DNA of 64,000 nt from contig OZ059900.1 of the NCBI GenBank assembly GCA_964057225.1, forward strand, positions 16,445,638 through 16,509,637. Direction: 5' to 3'. The notes beneath the pieces were generated by a model. It worked only from the letters and a program-made list of their open reading frames with translations. It was not told where the DNA came from and made no database searches. Origin of the DNA: Auanema rhodensis. Taxonomy: Eukaryota; Nematoda; Chromadorea; Rhabditida; Rhabditidae. Both the position numbers and the translations under genes were made by a program. Below, one piece after another: positions 1-12,310 of the stretch. Position 1 is the first letter of the stretch, and every line of letters starts with the position of its first letter.

Positions 1-681
1 TCGATTTAATCAATATTAGCCATAAGGGGCGTGCCCTCAGAATATGCTAATTTCCTTAATTTTCTAACCCCTGTTTTTTTGTCGTGAAAGTGGAACTAGA
101 CGTTGTACGAACAATTTTGAGCTAGGTTTCATTGACATTGCATGAGTTTGAACACATGAAATCGTAAGTCAAAACCTTGTTTACAGCGAAATTTCCAAAA
201 ACTGGTTTTCCAGCATAATAAAATATTTCTCATGGGAAATACTGTGTTTTTGTATTTTTCTAGTGTTCAGCATGTTAAATGCTTCATTTTAGTATGTAAC
301 ACGCTGAAATTCGTTGCATTTGACGACTCATATGAACAAAAATCGATTTAATCAATATTAGCCATAAGGGGCGTGCCCTCAGAATATGCTAATTTCCTTA
401 ATTTTCTAACCCCTGTTTTTTTGTCGTGAAAGTGGAACTAGACGTTGTACGAACAATTTTGAGCTAGGTTTCATTAACATTGCATGAGTTTGAACACATG
501 AAATCGTAAGTCAAAACCTTGTTTACAGCGAAATTTCCAAAAACTGGTTTTCCAGCATAATAAAATATTTCTCATGGGAAATACTGTGTTTTTGTATTTT
601 TCTAGTGTTCAGCATGTAAAATGCTTCATTTTAGTATGTAACACGCTGAAATTCGTTGCATTTGACGACTCATATGAACAA

Positions 682-691
682 AAATCGATTT
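682..691. other. 10-bp palindrome AAATCGATTT at the monomer junction
   Basis: A perfect 10-bp palindrome spans the junction chosen as monomer start and contains a ClaI-type ATCGAT site. It is present in almost every copy. The T5A change in M97, M108, M110 and M115, the A338C change's neighbours excepted, and the altered junction at M72/M73 break it. Confidence 0.8.
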
Positions 692-845
692 AATCAATAT
701 TAGCCATAAGGGGCGTGCCCTCAGAATATGCTAATTTCCTTAATTTTCTAACCCCTGTTTTTTTGTCGTGAAAGTGGAACTAGACGTTGTACGAACAATT
801 TTGAGCTAGGTTTCATTGACATTGCATGAGTTTGAACACATGAAA
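685..845 (+). repeat. Subunit A of the monomer (161 bp, ancestral half)
   Basis: Positions 1-161 begin with TCG and end where a second TCG (162-164) opens subunit B. Ordered similarities link A to B at a steady spacing: TCAA 10/169, AGC 18/185, CAG 38/211, ATTTC 50/225, CTGT-T-run-GT 71/242, AGTG 89/262, ATTTT 114/286, TTGCAT 138/314 and ATGAA 156/332. The offsets (159-176) stay close to 171. This is what an old head-to-tail dimer of a ~171-bp unit would leave. The halves are now strongly diverged, so the relation is inferred, not certain. Confidence 0.6.
699..735. other. Nested dyad block, possible cruciform (type monomer)
   Basis: ATTAGC (699-704) is the exact inverse complement of GCTAAT (730-735). 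With a single bulged C at 705 the stem extends by ATA/TAT (706-708 with 727-729). Inside lies a second perfect dyad, GGGC-GT-GCCC (711-720). The block recurs in nearly every monomer at positions 15-51; single-copy-class changes at 21, 22 and 46 alter the stem. Short dyads are reported to be enriched in centromeric satellites that lack CENP-B boxes; any role here is inference. Confidence 0.6.
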
Positions 846-871
846 TCGTAAGTCAAAACCTTGTTTACAGC

Positions 872-879
872 GAAATTTC
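872..879. other. 8-bp palindrome GAAATTTC (type monomer)
   Basis: Perfect palindrome at monomer positions 188-195. It is destroyed by T192A in M73, M74, M77, M81, M82 and M86, all in the divergent zone between 24.6 and 29.4 kb. Confidence 0.75.
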
Positions 880-885
880 CAAAAA

Positions 886-897
886 CTGGTTTTCCAG
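886..897. other. CTGG-TTTT-CCAG inverted repeat (type monomer)
   Basis: A perfect 4-bp stem with a TTTT spacer at monomer positions 202-213. It lies in the least variable part of the monomer: across the array the 196-215 interval shows only a few changes (A200G in M71, A201T in M108 and M115, A201C in M155, T206G in M175). Confidence 0.7.
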
Positions 898-952
898 CAT
901 AATAAAATATTTCTCATGGGAAATACTGTGTTTTTGTATTTTTCTAGTGTTC

Positions 953-967
953 AGCATGTAAAATGCT
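953..967. other. AGCAT-N5-ATGCT inverted repeat (type monomer)
   Basis: A perfect 5-bp stem with a 5-bp spacer at monomer positions 269-283. The right arm is a recurrent site of change: G281A (for example M37, M58, M66), C282G (M38, M129, M135, M166, M169) and C282T (M7, M91, M102, M110, M143, M177, M182) each break the stem. Confidence 0.7.
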
Positions 968-1011
968 TCATTTTAGTATGTAACACGCTGAAATTCGTTG
1001 CATTTGACGAC

Positions 1012-1019
1012 TCATATGA
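1012..1019. other. 8-bp palindrome TCATATGA with NdeI-type site (type monomer)
   Basis: Perfect palindrome at monomer positions 328-335 containing CATATG. It is almost invariant across the window and lies just before the A run that ends the monomer. Confidence 0.75.
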
Positions 1020-4000
1020 ACAAAAATCGATTTAATCAATATTAGCCATAAGGGGCGTGCCCTCAGAATATGCTAATTTCCTTAATTTTCTAACCCCTGT
1101 TTTTTTGTCGTGAAAGTGGAACTAGACGTTGTACGAACAATTTTGAGCTAAGTTTCATTGACATTGCATGAGTTTGAACACATGAAATCGTAAGTCAAAA
1201 CCTTGTTTACAGCGAAATTTCCAAAAACTGGTTTTCCAGCATAATAAAATATTTCTCATGGGAAATACTGTGTTTTTGTATTTTTCTAGTGTTCAGCATG
1301 TAAAATGCTTCATTTTAGTATGTAACACGCTGAAATTCGTTGCATTTGACGACTCATATGAACCAAAATCGATTTAATCAATATTAGCCATAAGGGGCGT
1401 GCCCTCAGAATATGCTAATTTCCTTAATTTTCTAACCCCTGTTTTTTTGTCGTGAAAGTGGAACTAGACGTTGTACGAACAATTTTGAGCTAGGTTTCAT
1501 TGACATTGCATGAGTTTGAACACATGAAATCGTAAGTCAAAACCTTGTTTACAGCGAAATTTCCAAAAACTGGTTTTCCAGCATAATAAAATATTTCTCA
1601 TGGGAAATACTGTGTTTTTGTTTTTTTCTAGTGTTCAGCATGTAAAATGCTTCATTTTAGTATGTAACACGCTGAAATTCGTTGCATTTGACGACTCATA
1701 TGAACAAAAATCGATTTAATCAATATTAGCCATAAGGGGCGTGCCCTCAGAATATGCTAATTTCCTTAATTTTCTAACCCCTGTTTTTTTGTCGTGAAAG
1801 TGAAACTAGACGTTGTACGAACAAATTTGAGCTAGGTTTCATTGACATTGCATGAGTTTGAACACATGAAATCGTAAGTCAAAACCTTGTTTACAGCGAA
1901 ATTTCCAAAAACTGGTTTTCCAGCATAATAAAATATTTCTCATGGGAAATACTGTGTTTTTGTATTTTTCTAGTGTTCAGCATGTAAAATGCTTCATTTT
2001 AGTATGTAACACGCTGAAATTCGTTGCATTTGACGACTCATATGAACAAAAATCGATTTAATCAATATTAGCCATAAGGGGCGTGCCCTCAGAATATGCT
2101 AATTTCCTTAATTTTCTAACCCTTGTTTTTTTGTCGTGAAAGTGGAACTAGACGTTGTACGAACAATTTTGAGCTAGGTTTCATTGACATTGCATGAGTT
2201 TGAACACATGAAATCGTAAGTCAAAACCTTGTTTACAGCGAAATTTCCAAAAACTGGTTTTCCAGCATAATAAAATATTTCTCATGGGAAATACTGTATT
2301 TTTGTATTTTTCTAGTGTTCAGCATGTAAAATGTTTCATTTTAGTATGTAACACGCTGAAATTCGTTGCATTTGACGACTCATATGAACAAAAATCGATT
2401 TAATCAATATTAGCCATAAGGGGCGTGCCCTCAGAATATGCTAATTTCCTTAATTTTCTAACCCCTGTTTTTTTGTCGTGAAAGTGGAACTAGACGTTGT
2501 AGGAACAATTTTGAGCTAGGTTTCATTGACATTGCATGAGTTTGAACACATGAAATCGTAAGTCAAAACCTTGTTTACAGCGAAATTTCCAAAAACTGGT
2601 TTTCCAGCATAATAAAATATTTCTCATGGGAAATACTGTGTTTTTGTATTTTTCTAGTGTTCAGCATGTAAAATGCTTCATTTTAGTATGTAACACGCTG
2701 AAATTCGTTGCATTTGACGACTCATATGAACAAAAATCGATTTAATCAATATTAGCCATAAGGGGCGTGCCCTCAGAATATGCTAATTTCCTTAATTTTC
2801 TAACCCCTGTTTTTTTGTCGTGAAAGTGGAACTAGGCGTTGTACGAACAATTTTGAGCTAGGTTTCATTGACATTGCATGAGTTTGAACACATGAAATCG
2901 TAAGTCAAAACCTTGTTTACAGCGAAATTTCCAAAAACTGGTTTTCCAGCATAATAAAATATTTCTCATGGGAAATACTGTGTTTTTGTATTTTTCTAGT
3001 GTTCAGCATGTAAAATGCTTCATTTTAGTATGTAACACGCTGAAATTCGTTGCATTTGACGACTCATATGAACAAAAATCGATTTAATCAATATTAGCCA
3101 TAAGGGGCGTGCCCTCAGAATATGCTAATTTCCTTAATTTTCTAACCCCTGTTTTTTTGTCGTGAAAGTGGAACTAGGCGTTGTACGAACAATTTTGAGC
3201 TAGGTTTCATTGACATTGCATGAGTTTGAACACATGAAATCGTAAGTCAAAACCTTGTTTACAGCGAAATTTCCAAAAACTGGTTTTCCAGCATAATAAA
3301 ATATTTCTCATGGGAAATACTGTGTTTTTGTATTTTTCTAGTGTTCAGCATGTAAAATGCTTCATTTTAGTATGTAACACGCTGAAATTCGTTGCATTTG
3401 ACGACTCATATGAACAAAAATCGATTTAATCAATATTAGCCATAAGGGGCGTGCCCTCAGAATATGCTAATTTCCTTAATTTTCTAACCCCTGTTTTTTT
3501 GTCGTGAAAGTGGAACTAGACGTTGTACGAACAATTTTGAGCTAGGTTTCATTGACATTGCATGAGTTTGAACACATGAAATCGTAAGTCAAAACCTTGT
3601 TTACAGCGAAATTTCCAAAAACTGGTTTTCCAGCATAATAAAATATTTCTCATGGGAAATACTGTGTTTTTGTATTTTTCTAGTGTTCAGCATGTAAAAT
3701 GCTTCATTTTAGTATGTAACACGCTGAAATTCGTTGCATTTGACGACTCATATGAACAAAAATCGATTTAATCAATATTAGCCATAAGGGGCGTGCCCTC
3801 AGAATATGCTAATTTCCTTAATTTTCTAACCCCTGTTTTTTTGTCGTGAAAGTGGAACTAGACGTTGTACGAACAATTTTGAGCTAAGTTTCATTGACAT
3901 TGCATGAGTTTGAACACATGAAATCGTAAGTCAAAACCTTGTTTACAGCGAAATTTCCAAAAACTGGTTTTCCAGCATAATAAAATATTTCTCATGGGAA

Positions 4001-4446
4001 ATACTGTGTTTTTGTTTTTTTCTAGTGTTCAGCATGTAAAATGCTTCATTTTAGTATGTAACACGCTGAAATTCGTTGCATTTGACGACTCATATGAACA
4101 AAAATCGATTTAATCAATATTAGCCATAAGGGGCGTGCCCTCAGAATATACTAATTTCCTTAATTTTCTAACCCCTGTTTTTTTGTCGTGAAAGTGGAAC
4201 TAGACGTTGTACGAACAATTTTGAGCTAGGTTTCATTGACATTGCATGAGTTTGAACACATGAAATCGTAAGTCAAAACCTTGTTTACAGCGAAATTTCC
4301 AAAAACTGGTTTTCCAGCATAATAAAATATTTCTCATGGGAAATACTGTGTTTTTGTATTTTTCTAGTGTTCAGCATGTAAAATGCTTCATTTTAGTATG
4401 TAACACGCTGAAATTCGTTGCATTTGACGACTCATATGAACCAAAA

Positions 4447-7400
4447 TCGATTTAATCAATATTAGCCATAAGGGGCGTGCCCTCAGAATATGCTAATTTC
4501 CTTAATTTTCTAACCCTTGTTTTTTTGTCGTGAAAGTGGAACTAGACGTTGTACGAACAATTTTGAGCTAGGTTTCATTGACATTGCATGAGTTTGAACA
4601 CATGAAATCGTAAGTCAAAACCTTGTTTACAGCGAAATTTCCAAAAACTGGTTTTCCAGCATAATAAAATATTTCTCATGGGAAATACTGTGTTTTTGTA
4701 TTTTTCTAGTGTTCAGCATGTAAAATGCTTCATTTTAGTATGTAACACGCTGAAATTCGTTGCATTTGACGACTCATATGAACAAAAATCGATTTAATCA
4801 ATATTAGCCATAAGGGGCGTGCCCTCAGAATATGCTAATTTCCTTAATTTTCTAACCCCTGTTTTTTTGTCGTGAAAGTGGAACTAGACGTTGTACAAAC
4901 AATTTTGAGCTAGGTTTCATTGACATTGCATGAGTTTGAACACATGAAATCGTAAGTCAAAACCTTGTTTACAGCGAAATTTCCAAAAACTGGTTTTCCA
5001 GCATAATAAAATATTTCTCATGGGAAATACTGTGTTTTTGTATTTTTCTAGTGTTCAGCATGTAAAATGCTTCATTTTAGTATGTAACACGCTGAAATTC
5101 GTTGCATTTGACGACTCATATGAACAAAAATCGATTTAATCAATATTAGCCATAAGGGGCGTGCCCTCAGAATATGCTAATTTCCTTAATTTTCTAACCC
5201 CTGTTTTTTTGTCGTGAAAGTGGAACTAGACGTTGTACAAACAATTTTGAGCTAGGTTTCATTGACATTGCATGAGTTTGAACACATGAAATCGTAAGTC
5301 AAAACCTTGTTTACAGCGAAATTTCCAAAAACTGGTTTTCCAGCATAATAAAATATTTCTCATGGGAAATACTGTGTTTTTGTATTTTTCTAGTGTTCAG
5401 CATGTAAAATGCTTCATTTTAGTATGTAACACGCTGAAATTCGTTGCATTTGACGACTCATATGAACAAAAATCGATTTAATCAATATTAGCCATAAGGG
5501 GCGTGCCCTCAGAATATACTAATTTCCTTAATTTTCTAACCCCTGTTTTTTTGTCGTGAAAGTGGAACTAGACGTTGTACGAACAATTTTGAGCTAGGTT
5601 TCATTGACATTGCATGAGTTTGAACACATGAAATCGTAAGTCAAAACCTTGTTTACAGCGAAATTTCCAAAAACTGGTTTTCCAGCATAATAAAATATTT
5701 CTCATGGGAAATACTGTGTTTTTGTATTTTTCTAGTGTTCAGCATGTAAAATGCTTCATTTTAGTATGTAACACGCTGAAATTCGTTGCATTTGACGACT
5801 CATATGAACCAAAATCGATTTAATCAATATTAGCCATAAGGGGCGTGCCCTCAGAATATGCTAATTTCCTTAATTTTCTAACCCTTGTTTTTTTGTCGGG
5901 AAAGTGGAACTAGACGTTGTACGATTAATTTTGAGCTAGGTTTCATTGACATTGCATGAGTTTGAACACATGAAATCGTAAGTCAAAACCTTGTTTACAG
6001 CGAAATTTCCAAAAACTGGTTTTCCAGCATAATAAAATATTTCTCATGGGAAATACTGTGTTTTTGTATTTTTCTAGTGTTCAGCATGTAAAATGCTTCA
6101 TTTTAGTATGTAACACGCTGAAATTCGTTGCATTTGACGACTCATATGAACAAAAATCGATTTAATCAATATTAGCCATAAGGGGCGTGCCCTCAGAATA
6201 TGCTAATTTCCTTAATTTTCTAACCCCTGTTTTTTTGTCGTGAAAGTGGAACTAGACGTTGTACGAACAATTTTGAGCTAAGTTTCATTGACATTGCATG
6301 AGTTTGAACACATGAAATCGTAAGTCAAAACCTTGTTTACAGCGAAATTTCCAAAAACTGGTTTTCCAGCATAATAAAATATTTCTCATGGGAAATACTG
6401 TGTTTTTGTTTTTTTCTAGTGTTCAGCATGTAAAATGCTTCATTTTAGTATGTAACATGCAGAAATTCGTTGCATTTGACGACTCATATGAACAAAAATC
6501 GATTTAATCAATATTAGCCATAAGGGGCGTGCCCTCAGAATATGCTAATTTCCTTAATTTTCTAACCCCTGTTTTTTTGTCGTGAAAGTGGAACTAGACG
6601 TTGTACGAACAATTTTGAGCTAGGTTTCATTGACATTGCATGAGTTTGAACACATGAAATCGTAAGTCAAAACCTTGTTTACAGCGAAATTTCCAAAAAC
6701 TGGTTTTCCAGCATATTAAAATATTTCTCATGGGAAATACTGTGTTTTTGTATTTTTCTAGTGTTCAGCATGTAAAATGCTTCATTTTAGTATGTAACAC
6801 GCTGAAATTCGTTGCATTTGACGACTCATATGAACAAAAATCGATTTAATCAATATTAGCTATAAGGGGCGTGCCCTCAGAATATGCTAATTTCCTTAAT
6901 TTTCTAACCCCTGTTTTTTTGTCGTGAAAGTGGAACTAGACGTTGTACGAACAATTTTGAGCTAAGTTTCATTGACATTGCATGAGTTTGAACACATGAA
7001 ATCGTAAGTCAAAACCTTGTTTACAGCGAAATTTCCAAAAACTGGTTTTCCAGCATAATAAAATATTTCTCATGGGAAATACTGTGTTTTTGTATTCTTC
7101 TAGTGTTCAGCATGTAAAATGCTTCATTTTAGTATGTAACACGCTGAAATTCGTTGCATTTGACGACTCATATGAACAAAAATCGATTTAATCAATATTA
7201 GCCATAAGGGGCGTGCCCTCAGAATATGCTAATTTCCTTAATTTTCTAACCCCTGTTTTTTGTCGTGAAAGTGGAACTAGACGTTGTACGAACAATTTTG
7301 AGCTAGGTTTCATTGACATTGCATGAGTTTGAACACATGAAATCGTAAGTCAAAACCTTGTTTACAGCGAAATTTCCAAAAACTGGTTTTCCAGCATAAT

Positions 7401-8207
7401 AAAATATTTCTCATGGGAAATACTGTGTTTTTGTATTTTTCTAGTGTTCAGCATGTAAAATGCTTCATTTTAGTATGTAACACGCTGAAATTCGTTGCAT
7501 TTGACGACTCATATGAACAAAAATCGATTTAATCAATATTAGCCATAAGGGGCGTGCCCTCAGAATATGCTAATTTCCTTAATTTTCTAACCCCTGTTTT
7601 TTTGTCGTGAAAGTGGAACTAGACGTTGTACGAACAATTTTGAGCTAGGTTTCATTGACATTGCATGAGTTTGAACACATGAAATCGTAAGTCAAAACCT
7701 TGTTTACAGCGAAATTTCCAAAAACTGGTTTTCCAGCATAATAAAATATTTCTCATGGGAAATACTGTGTTTTTGTATTCTTCTAGTGTTCAGCATGTAA
7801 AATGCTTCATTTTAGTATGTAACACGCTGAAATTCGTTGCATTTGACGACTCATATGAACAAAAATCGATTTAATCAATATTAGCCATAAGGGGCGTGCC
7901 CTCAGAATATGCTAATTTCCTTAATTTTCTAACCCCTGTTTTTTTGTCGTGAAAGTGGAACTAGACGTTGTACGAACAATTTTGAGCTAGGTTTCAATGA
8001 CATTGCATGAGTTTGAACACATGAAATCGTAAGTCAAAACCTTGTTTACAGCGAAATTTCCAAAAACTGGTTTTCCAGCATAATAAAATATTTCTCATGG
8101 GAAATACTGTGTTTTTGTATTCTTCTAGTGTTCAGCATGTAAAATGCTTCATTTTAGTATGTAACACGCTGAAATTCGTTGCATTTGACGACTCATATGA
8201 ACAAAAA
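4447..8207. repeat. 12-monomer duplication, left copy (M14-M24 shared part)
   Basis: M14-M24 carry the same ordered markers as M26-M36: C71T; G109A; G109A; G46A+A338C; C71T+T85G+A111T+C112T; G125A+A254T+C302T+T305A; an ATT change at 218; C21T+G125A+T257C; a 6-T run; T257C; A-for-T at 131-132 with T257C. Period is 4103 bp, i.e. 12 monomers less one T. I saw no difference between the copies. Shared A338C at the ends of M13 and M25 extends the match leftward into those monomers; G46A in M13 but not M25 places the left edge between 4150 and about 4441. Confidence 0.92.
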
Positions 8208-8549
8208 TCGATTTAATCAATATTAGCCATAAGGGGCGTGCCCTCAGAATATGCTAATTTCCTTAATTTTCTAACCCCTGTTTTTTTGTCGTGAAAGTGG
8301 AACTAGACGTTGTACGAACAATTTTGAGCTAGGTTTCATTGACATTGCATGAGTTTGAACACATGAAATCGTAAGTCAAAACCTTGTTTACAGCGAAATT
8401 TCCAAAAACTGGTTTTCCAGCATAATAAAATATTTCTCATGGGAAATACTGTGTTTTTGTATTTTTCTAGTGTTCAGCATGTAAAATGCTTCATTTTAGT
8501 ATGTAACACGCTGAAATTCGTTGCATTTGACGACTCATATGAACCAAAA

Positions 8550-11500
8550 TCGATTTAATCAATATTAGCCATAAGGGGCGTGCCCTCAGAATATGCTAAT
8601 TTCCTTAATTTTCTAACCCTTGTTTTTTTGTCGTGAAAGTGGAACTAGACGTTGTACGAACAATTTTGAGCTAGGTTTCATTGACATTGCATGAGTTTGA
8701 ACACATGAAATCGTAAGTCAAAACCTTGTTTACAGCGAAATTTCCAAAAACTGGTTTTCCAGCATAATAAAATATTTCTCATGGGAAATACTGTGTTTTT
8801 GTATTTTTCTAGTGTTCAGCATGTAAAATGCTTCATTTTAGTATGTAACACGCTGAAATTCGTTGCATTTGACGACTCATATGAACAAAAATCGATTTAA
8901 TCAATATTAGCCATAAGGGGCGTGCCCTCAGAATATGCTAATTTCCTTAATTTTCTAACCCCTGTTTTTTTGTCGTGAAAGTGGAACTAGACGTTGTACA
9001 AACAATTTTGAGCTAGGTTTCATTGACATTGCATGAGTTTGAACACATGAAATCGTAAGTCAAAACCTTGTTTACAGCGAAATTTCCAAAAACTGGTTTT
9101 CCAGCATAATAAAATATTTCTCATGGGAAATACTGTGTTTTTGTATTTTTCTAGTGTTCAGCATGTAAAATGCTTCATTTTAGTATGTAACACGCTGAAA
9201 TTCGTTGCATTTGACGACTCATATGAACAAAAATCGATTTAATCAATATTAGCCATAAGGGGCGTGCCCTCAGAATATGCTAATTTCCTTAATTTTCTAA
9301 CCCCTGTTTTTTTGTCGTGAAAGTGGAACTAGACGTTGTACAAACAATTTTGAGCTAGGTTTCATTGACATTGCATGAGTTTGAACACATGAAATCGTAA
9401 GTCAAAACCTTGTTTACAGCGAAATTTCCAAAAACTGGTTTTCCAGCATAATAAAATATTTCTCATGGGAAATACTGTGTTTTTGTATTTTTCTAGTGTT
9501 CAGCATGTAAAATGCTTCATTTTAGTATGTAACACGCTGAAATTCGTTGCATTTGACGACTCATATGAACAAAAATCGATTTAATCAATATTAGCCATAA
9601 GGGGCGTGCCCTCAGAATATACTAATTTCCTTAATTTTCTAACCCCTGTTTTTTTGTCGTGAAAGTGGAACTAGACGTTGTACGAACAATTTTGAGCTAG
9701 GTTTCATTGACATTGCATGAGTTTGAACACATGAAATCGTAAGTCAAAACCTTGTTTACAGCGAAATTTCCAAAAACTGGTTTTCCAGCATAATAAAATA
9801 TTTCTCATGGGAAATACTGTGTTTTTGTATTTTTCTAGTGTTCAGCATGTAAAATGCTTCATTTTAGTATGTAACACGCTGAAATTCGTTGCATTTGACG
9901 ACTCATATGAACCAAAATCGATTTAATCAATATTAGCCATAAGGGGCGTGCCCTCAGAATATGCTAATTTCCTTAATTTTCTAACCCTTGTTTTTTTGTC
10001 GGGAAAGTGGAACTAGACGTTGTACGATTAATTTTGAGCTAGGTTTCATTGACATTGCATGAGTTTGAACACATGAAATCGTAAGTCAAAACCTTGTTTA
10101 CAGCGAAATTTCCAAAAACTGGTTTTCCAGCATAATAAAATATTTCTCATGGGAAATACTGTGTTTTTGTATTTTTCTAGTGTTCAGCATGTAAAATGCT
10201 TCATTTTAGTATGTAACACGCTGAAATTCGTTGCATTTGACGACTCATATGAACAAAAATCGATTTAATCAATATTAGCCATAAGGGGCGTGCCCTCAGA
10301 ATATGCTAATTTCCTTAATTTTCTAACCCCTGTTTTTTTGTCGTGAAAGTGGAACTAGACGTTGTACGAACAATTTTGAGCTAAGTTTCATTGACATTGC
10401 ATGAGTTTGAACACATGAAATCGTAAGTCAAAACCTTGTTTACAGCGAAATTTCCAAAAACTGGTTTTCCAGCATAATAAAATATTTCTCATGGGAAATA
10501 CTGTGTTTTTGTTTTTTTCTAGTGTTCAGCATGTAAAATGCTTCATTTTAGTATGTAACATGCAGAAATTCGTTGCATTTGACGACTCATATGAACAAAA
10601 ATCGATTTAATCAATATTAGCCATAAGGGGCGTGCCCTCAGAATATGCTAATTTCCTTAATTTTCTAACCCCTGTTTTTTTGTCGTGAAAGTGGAACTAG
10701 ACGTTGTACGAACAATTTTGAGCTAGGTTTCATTGACATTGCATGAGTTTGAACACATGAAATCGTAAGTCAAAACCTTGTTTACAGCGAAATTTCCAAA
10801 AACTGGTTTTCCAGCATATTAAAATATTTCTCATGGGAAATACTGTGTTTTTGTATTTTTCTAGTGTTCAGCATGTAAAATGCTTCATTTTAGTATGTAA
10901 CACGCTGAAATTCGTTGCATTTGACGACTCATATGAACAAAAATCGATTTAATCAATATTAGCTATAAGGGGCGTGCCCTCAGAATATGCTAATTTCCTT
11001 AATTTTCTAACCCCTGTTTTTTTGTCGTGAAAGTGGAACTAGACGTTGTACGAACAATTTTGAGCTAAGTTTCATTGACATTGCATGAGTTTGAACACAT
11101 GAAATCGTAAGTCAAAACCTTGTTTACAGCGAAATTTCCAAAAACTGGTTTTCCAGCATAATAAAATATTTCTCATGGGAAATACTGTGTTTTTGTATTC
11201 TTCTAGTGTTCAGCATGTAAAATGCTTCATTTTAGTATGTAACACGCTGAAATTCGTTGCATTTGACGACTCATATGAACAAAAATCGATTTAATCAATA
11301 TTAGCCATAAGGGGCGTGCCCTCAGAATATGCTAATTTCCTTAATTTTCTAACCCCTGTTTTTTGTCGTGAAAGTGGAACTAGACGTTGTACGAACAATT
11401 TTGAGCTAGGTTTCATTGACATTGCATGAGTTTGAACACATGAAATCGTAAGTCAAAACCTTGTTTACAGCGAAATTTCCAAAAACTGGTTTTCCAGCAT

Positions 11501-12310
11501 AATAAAATATTTCTCATGGGAAATACTGTGTTTTTGTATTTTTCTAGTGTTCAGCATGTAAAATGCTTCATTTTAGTATGTAACACGCTGAAATTCGTTG
11601 CATTTGACGACTCATATGAACAAAAATCGATTTAATCAATATTAGCCATAAGGGGCGTGCCCTCAGAATATGCTAATTTCCTTAATTTTCTAACCCCTGT
11701 TTTTTTGTCGTGAAAGTGGAACTAGACGTTGTACGAACAATTTTGAGCTAGGTTTCATTGACATTGCATGAGTTTGAACACATGAAATCGTAAGTCAAAA
11801 CCTTGTTTACAGCGAAATTTCCAAAAACTGGTTTTCCAGCATAATAAAATATTTCTCATGGGAAATACTGTGTTTTTGTATTCTTCTAGTGTTCAGCATG
11901 TAAAATGCTTCATTTTAGTATGTAACACGCTGAAATTCGTTGCATTTGACGACTCATATGAACAAAAATCGATTTAATCAATATTAGCCATAAGGGGCGT
12001 GCCCTCAGAATATGCTAATTTCCTTAATTTTCTAACCCCTGTTTTTTTGTCGTGAAAGTGGAACTAGACGTTGTACGAACAATTTTGAGCTAGGTTTCAA
12101 TGACATTGCATGAGTTTGAACACATGAAATCGTAAGTCAAAACCTTGTTTACAGCGAAATTTCCAAAAACTGGTTTTCCAGCATAATAAAATATTTCTCA
12201 TGGGAAATACTGTGTTTTTGTATTCTTCTAGTGTTCAGCATGTAAAATGCTTCATTTTAGTATGTAACACGCTGAAATTCGTTGCATTTGACGACTCATA
12301 TGAACAAAAA
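8550..12310. repeat. 12-monomer duplication, right copy (M26-M36 shared part)
   Basis: This block repeats M14-M24 in full, including the rare T85G (base 10001 region) and the double change A111T/C112T (first seen near 5924, again near 10027). The match stops in M37, which has A114T and G281A that M25 lacks. A tandem duplication of about 4.1 kb by unequal exchange or replication slippage, recent enough to show no divergence, is the simplest reading. Confidence 0.92.

Larger units (their letters stand above)
685..1026 (+). repeat. Type monomer (M3), matching the consensus
   Basis: M3 shows no departure from the majority sequence that I could see, so it serves as reference for the monomer positions used in this annotation (position 1 = base 685). 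It is AT-rich with one GC-rich patch (positions 26-36), a 7-T run at 74-80, ten CpG sites and three CAAAA pentamers (170-174, 196-200, 337-341). The monomer has one ClaI-type ATCGAT at its junction and one NdeI-type CATATG at 329-334, so digestion with either enzyme should give a 342-bp ladder. The choice of phase is arbitrary. Confidence 0.95.
846..1026 (+). repeat. Subunit B of the monomer (181 bp, ancestral half)
   Basis: Positions 162-342 form the partner of subunit A. B starts with TCG like A and runs to the TCG of the next monomer; its last part (ATGAAC then an A run before TCG) matches the end of A (ATGAA then ATCG) with about 5 extra bases, which accounts for much of the 161 versus 181 bp length difference. 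The homogenised unit in this array is clearly the 342-bp dimer: A and B copies are never seen alone or in another order. Confidence 0.6.

Noticed and set aside
755-765. Poly-T run as transcription terminator or poly-A tail of a retroelement on the minus strand
   Set aside because: It is a fixed 6-8 base part of every monomer with no element body, target duplication or promoter next to it.
994-1010. CENP-B-box-like sequence starting ATTCGTTGCA
   Set aside because: The left core (TTCG, then A at the right spacing) fits, but the required CGGG part reads TGAC; only 6 of 9 core positions agree and the other strand is no better.
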